Assembly (NCBI RefSeq): GCF_002775205.1
Contig: NC_036447.1
Coordinates: 13,188,501 to 13,252,500 of the forward strand
Origin: Xiphophorus maculatus
Taxonomy: Eukaryota; Chordata; Actinopteri; Cyprinodontiformes; Poeciliidae
Direction: 5' to 3'
Length of the DNA: 64,000 bases
Below, one piece after another: positions 61,739 through 64,000 of the stretch (position 1 is its first letter; each line of letters starts with the position of its first letter). Under the pieces are notes generated by a model. It searched no databases. It was given only the letters and a program-made list of their open reading frames with translations, and was not told the DNA's origin. Both the position numbers and the translations under genes were made by a program.

Positions 61739-64000
61739 TTACGAAGAACACTTTGTACAGCCGCACTTGACAACCTTTTCCACTTCTTGGACAAAAGAAG
61801 ACCCATCAGTGCACTGGAAGGTGTATTTCCTGCGTTTGCTACGGAGGGGGGTGCAGCAGGTGCCCTGTCCCTCTGCTCCCCCCGGGCAGCTGCCTCGACA
61901 CTCTAGACGGGAGACCTTCTCCTGGGTTTGGCACGCCGCGTAGCCTTGCTGTCTCTGGTAGACATCTCTGACCCGTTCCCCTCGGCAGGCCACCTCTGCA
62001 ACAAAATACATCATTAAGTACCCAGAGTTTTTTAAGGATGCCTACTTATCTATTGTTTTCTTGCAGGAATAGAGTTAAACCAACACTATTCTGTAGGTGA
62101 CACAAAAGAAAGTTATGAGAATTTTATATTCAGTGAATTCCAGAGAACATATTAATAAATTGTCTATTCAGTCAAATATCTCGAAACTATCTCGACTTGG
62201 CTAATTTTAAAATGCTATTAGTTATGTTTAAAGCTAGAAAGGTATTGTTAATTAATTTCCAAAAGTTCTTTGTCTTAAAATGAAGTGACATAAATACCAA
62301 AAAGGAAGTAGAATTTCAATTTCAAAAGTAAAACAGTGTGTACTACTTTAAAACAAATGTGTATTTCAGTGCATGGAGTAAAATTAAGGAACAGTTTGGA
62401 TGGGGAGTTGAAAAAATGCTCTACTATAAATAAGTTCAAAACATTACAAGAAAACAAATCATTTAGTCTTAAAAAAAGTAAAAGACGGCCAGAAAAAATG
62501 ATTCTGCAACGACTGAGAAAAGGGAAGGTAGATACAACATTTTCTCTTCTTCCTGCTCCATTTTCACCCGTTTAGTAATTGTTGTAAATAACAGAATGTG
62601 TTTGTGAATTACCGATGACATTTGTTAAACGGTGTGAATGATGCAAACACTGAATGATTGGTAGCAAGAAAATTATGCGATTTGCACTGGTGCCATCCAT
62701 TCATTACAATCCTGAAATTTACAGAGCTCCATAAAGCTATCCATTCTTTCACAAATGGTTGAGGAATCAGTCATCGTACATACTTGATTTTATACAATGA
62801 AAACGCTTGAACTCAAGGATTTGAAGGAGTAAGTAAATGTTTTTGACAATATTGTGTTTATTGTGAAAAAGGTTTGATGCAAAGAACTGAAAAATTGTAA
62901 CAAAAAAAAGAAAAGAAAATTAATCTTTATATCTGCAAAATAGTTTCAGGTTTATAAGCAATGCTTTAGAATCTTTATACACTATAAATGTCATGAATGT
63001 TCTTTAAACATTACGTTTAATCTTTAGTTTTTGACAAGACTAAACTAAATATTCTACTTTATATACTCGGTGAATCTAGAACAAACTAATTCAAGATGAC
63101 AATATAATTATACGTCATCTCACCTGAGTAGCCCCCCATGTGGGATTAAGAGGAAGCTCAGAAGATGCTAAGTTTAAGAAGTGGAAATGTTAGCAGAGTT
63201 AGTACAAAAGCAAGAAAAACAATGTTAGAGACAATTTAAGACATTTGGGTAAGACTGGATTAGAAGGAGCTTAGTTAAAAGAAATGCCTTCAATAAAAAG
63301 GGTTCATTAGGTTGTTACTGGACAATCACATACATATTTATATGTTTTATGATGATTATTATTAACGTCACTTTACTGACCTCTGTCACATGCCTCCCCT
63401 GTGTATCCGCTGTTACACTCGCAGTATGCTTTACCCAGACCTGACACTCGACATTTGCCGTGTTTGCAGCGAGACAGGCTGCAGGGGTTAGCTGTATCCA
63501 GGTCCTGTACATCACAGAGAACACCAGCGAAACCAGGCTGACAAATGCAGGAGTAGGAGTAGGAGTTGATTGGAAGGCAGGTACCATGAATACACCTGTA
63601 TGTTGGAGGAGGGAGACAGTACAGGGAATAAAATTGAGAATGGAAAAGACTTTGCTAGTTTATTTTCAATATGCTGCAGAACCTGAATCGCACTCACTTG
63701 TTTCCATCACAAGGATTGCTAACTTGCTGGTCACACAGAGCCCCTGTCCACCCAGGATGGCAGGTACAGGTGAAACCTTGGTGACCCGTTGGGTGGCAGT
63801 CGCCTTGGACGCAGGCACCTCTCTGGCACGGCTGGCAGCCTGGCTCCACCCCGTTTCCCAGCCACTGTCTGTAGCTCCGCAAAGTTCCTGGACCTGGAGA
63901 GCTTTGGTCATGCCCGGCTCCCAAGTTCTGGAGCTTTCCGTTGATGTAGAGGTTACGGAGGCATCCGTGGAAGCTGGTGCCGTTACGGCCTCCGGAGCTG
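61739..64000 (-). CDS. slit2: Slit homolog 2, C-terminal exons (partial)
   Basis: Three minus-strand exons are in the window, given in order of transcription: 64000 (running off the edge) to 63698, 63595-63381 and 61995-61739, with matching splice phases. Exon order: end of the laminin-G domain ([15 protein letters not shown]); EGF repeats, with [16 protein letters not shown] and [12 protein letters not shown]; then the C-terminal cystine knot, with [37 protein letters not shown] and the end [11 protein letters not shown]. The wording fits SLIT2 clearly better than SLIT1 or SLIT3. Slit2 is a secreted Robo ligand that repels axons and guides migrating cells; these parts belong to the C-terminal fragment. 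Two small insertions relative to human are visible, one at the end of laminin G (about a dozen residues) and one within the knot ([13 protein letters not shown]). The mir-218 intron known in this gene would lie far to the right, outside the window. Confidence 0.97.
61996..63380 (-). other. slit2 penultimate intron to last exon, no gene seen
   Basis: AT-rich intron of 1,385 bases with consensus splice ends. No repeat or coding sequence was recognised. Confidence 0.5.

Noticed and set aside
61996-64000. Search for the slit2-hosted mir-218
   Set aside because: mir-218 lies in a middle intron of slit2. The introns here are the last two and hold no such hairpin.

Overview
The window is nuclear DNA of a ray-finned (teleost) fish. 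Genes are split by short GT/AG introns, introns and spacers are AT-rich, and there are many fragments of fish-type Tc1/mariner, hAT-like MITE and SINE repeats. Gene order also fits. On the left, pds5a (minus), n4bp2, rhoh and chrna9 (all plus) lie in the order known for human 4p14. On the right, a D1-class dopamine receptor and slit2 (minus) also match genes of human 4p. All calls rest on reading exon translations and splice sites against recalled family sequences; no database search was run.

Layout. 1-1140: decayed Tc1-like transposon running off the left edge. 1428-2430: 5' end of pds5a (first coding exon and a probable untranslated exon). 2430-3805: shared upstream region between pds5a and n4bp2. 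3806-16960: n4bp2, 16 coding exons, about 1,711 residues, several introns filled by transposon remnants. 17-24.3 kb: n4bp2 3'UTR, then spacer with MITE-like repeats. 24373-24960: rhoh, one coding exon. 25-33 kb: spacer with nested repeats. 33318-37633: chrna9, seven coding exons. 41171-42917: a two-exon GIMAP-type (AIG1) GTPase with a very long coiled coil. 44455-45819: intronless D1-class dopamine receptor, most likely drd5. 46-56.8 kb: gene-poor stretch with repeats. 56950-58929: intelectin, seven coding exons. 61739-64000 (minus): last three exons of slit2, running off the right edge.

The genes do not form an operon-like system. They are independent vertebrate genes: cohesin regulation (pds5a), a DNA/RNA-end processing type protein with kinase and Smr domains (n4bp2), a GTPase-deficient lymphoid Rho protein (rhoh), a hair-cell-type nicotinic receptor subunit (chrna9), a dopamine receptor, and an axon-guidance ligand (slit2). 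Two innate-immune-type genes (GIMAP GTPase, intelectin) sit between the neural genes and look like lineage-specific additions. I found no CRISPR, no rRNA or tRNA gene, and no clearly new biological system. The more unusual points are a perfect 40-bp palindrome in an n4bp2 intron, a His/Asn/Tyr-rich cytoplasmic loop in chrna9, a prenylation-type C terminus on the GIMAP protein, and a set of competing stem-loops just after the slit2 stop codon.
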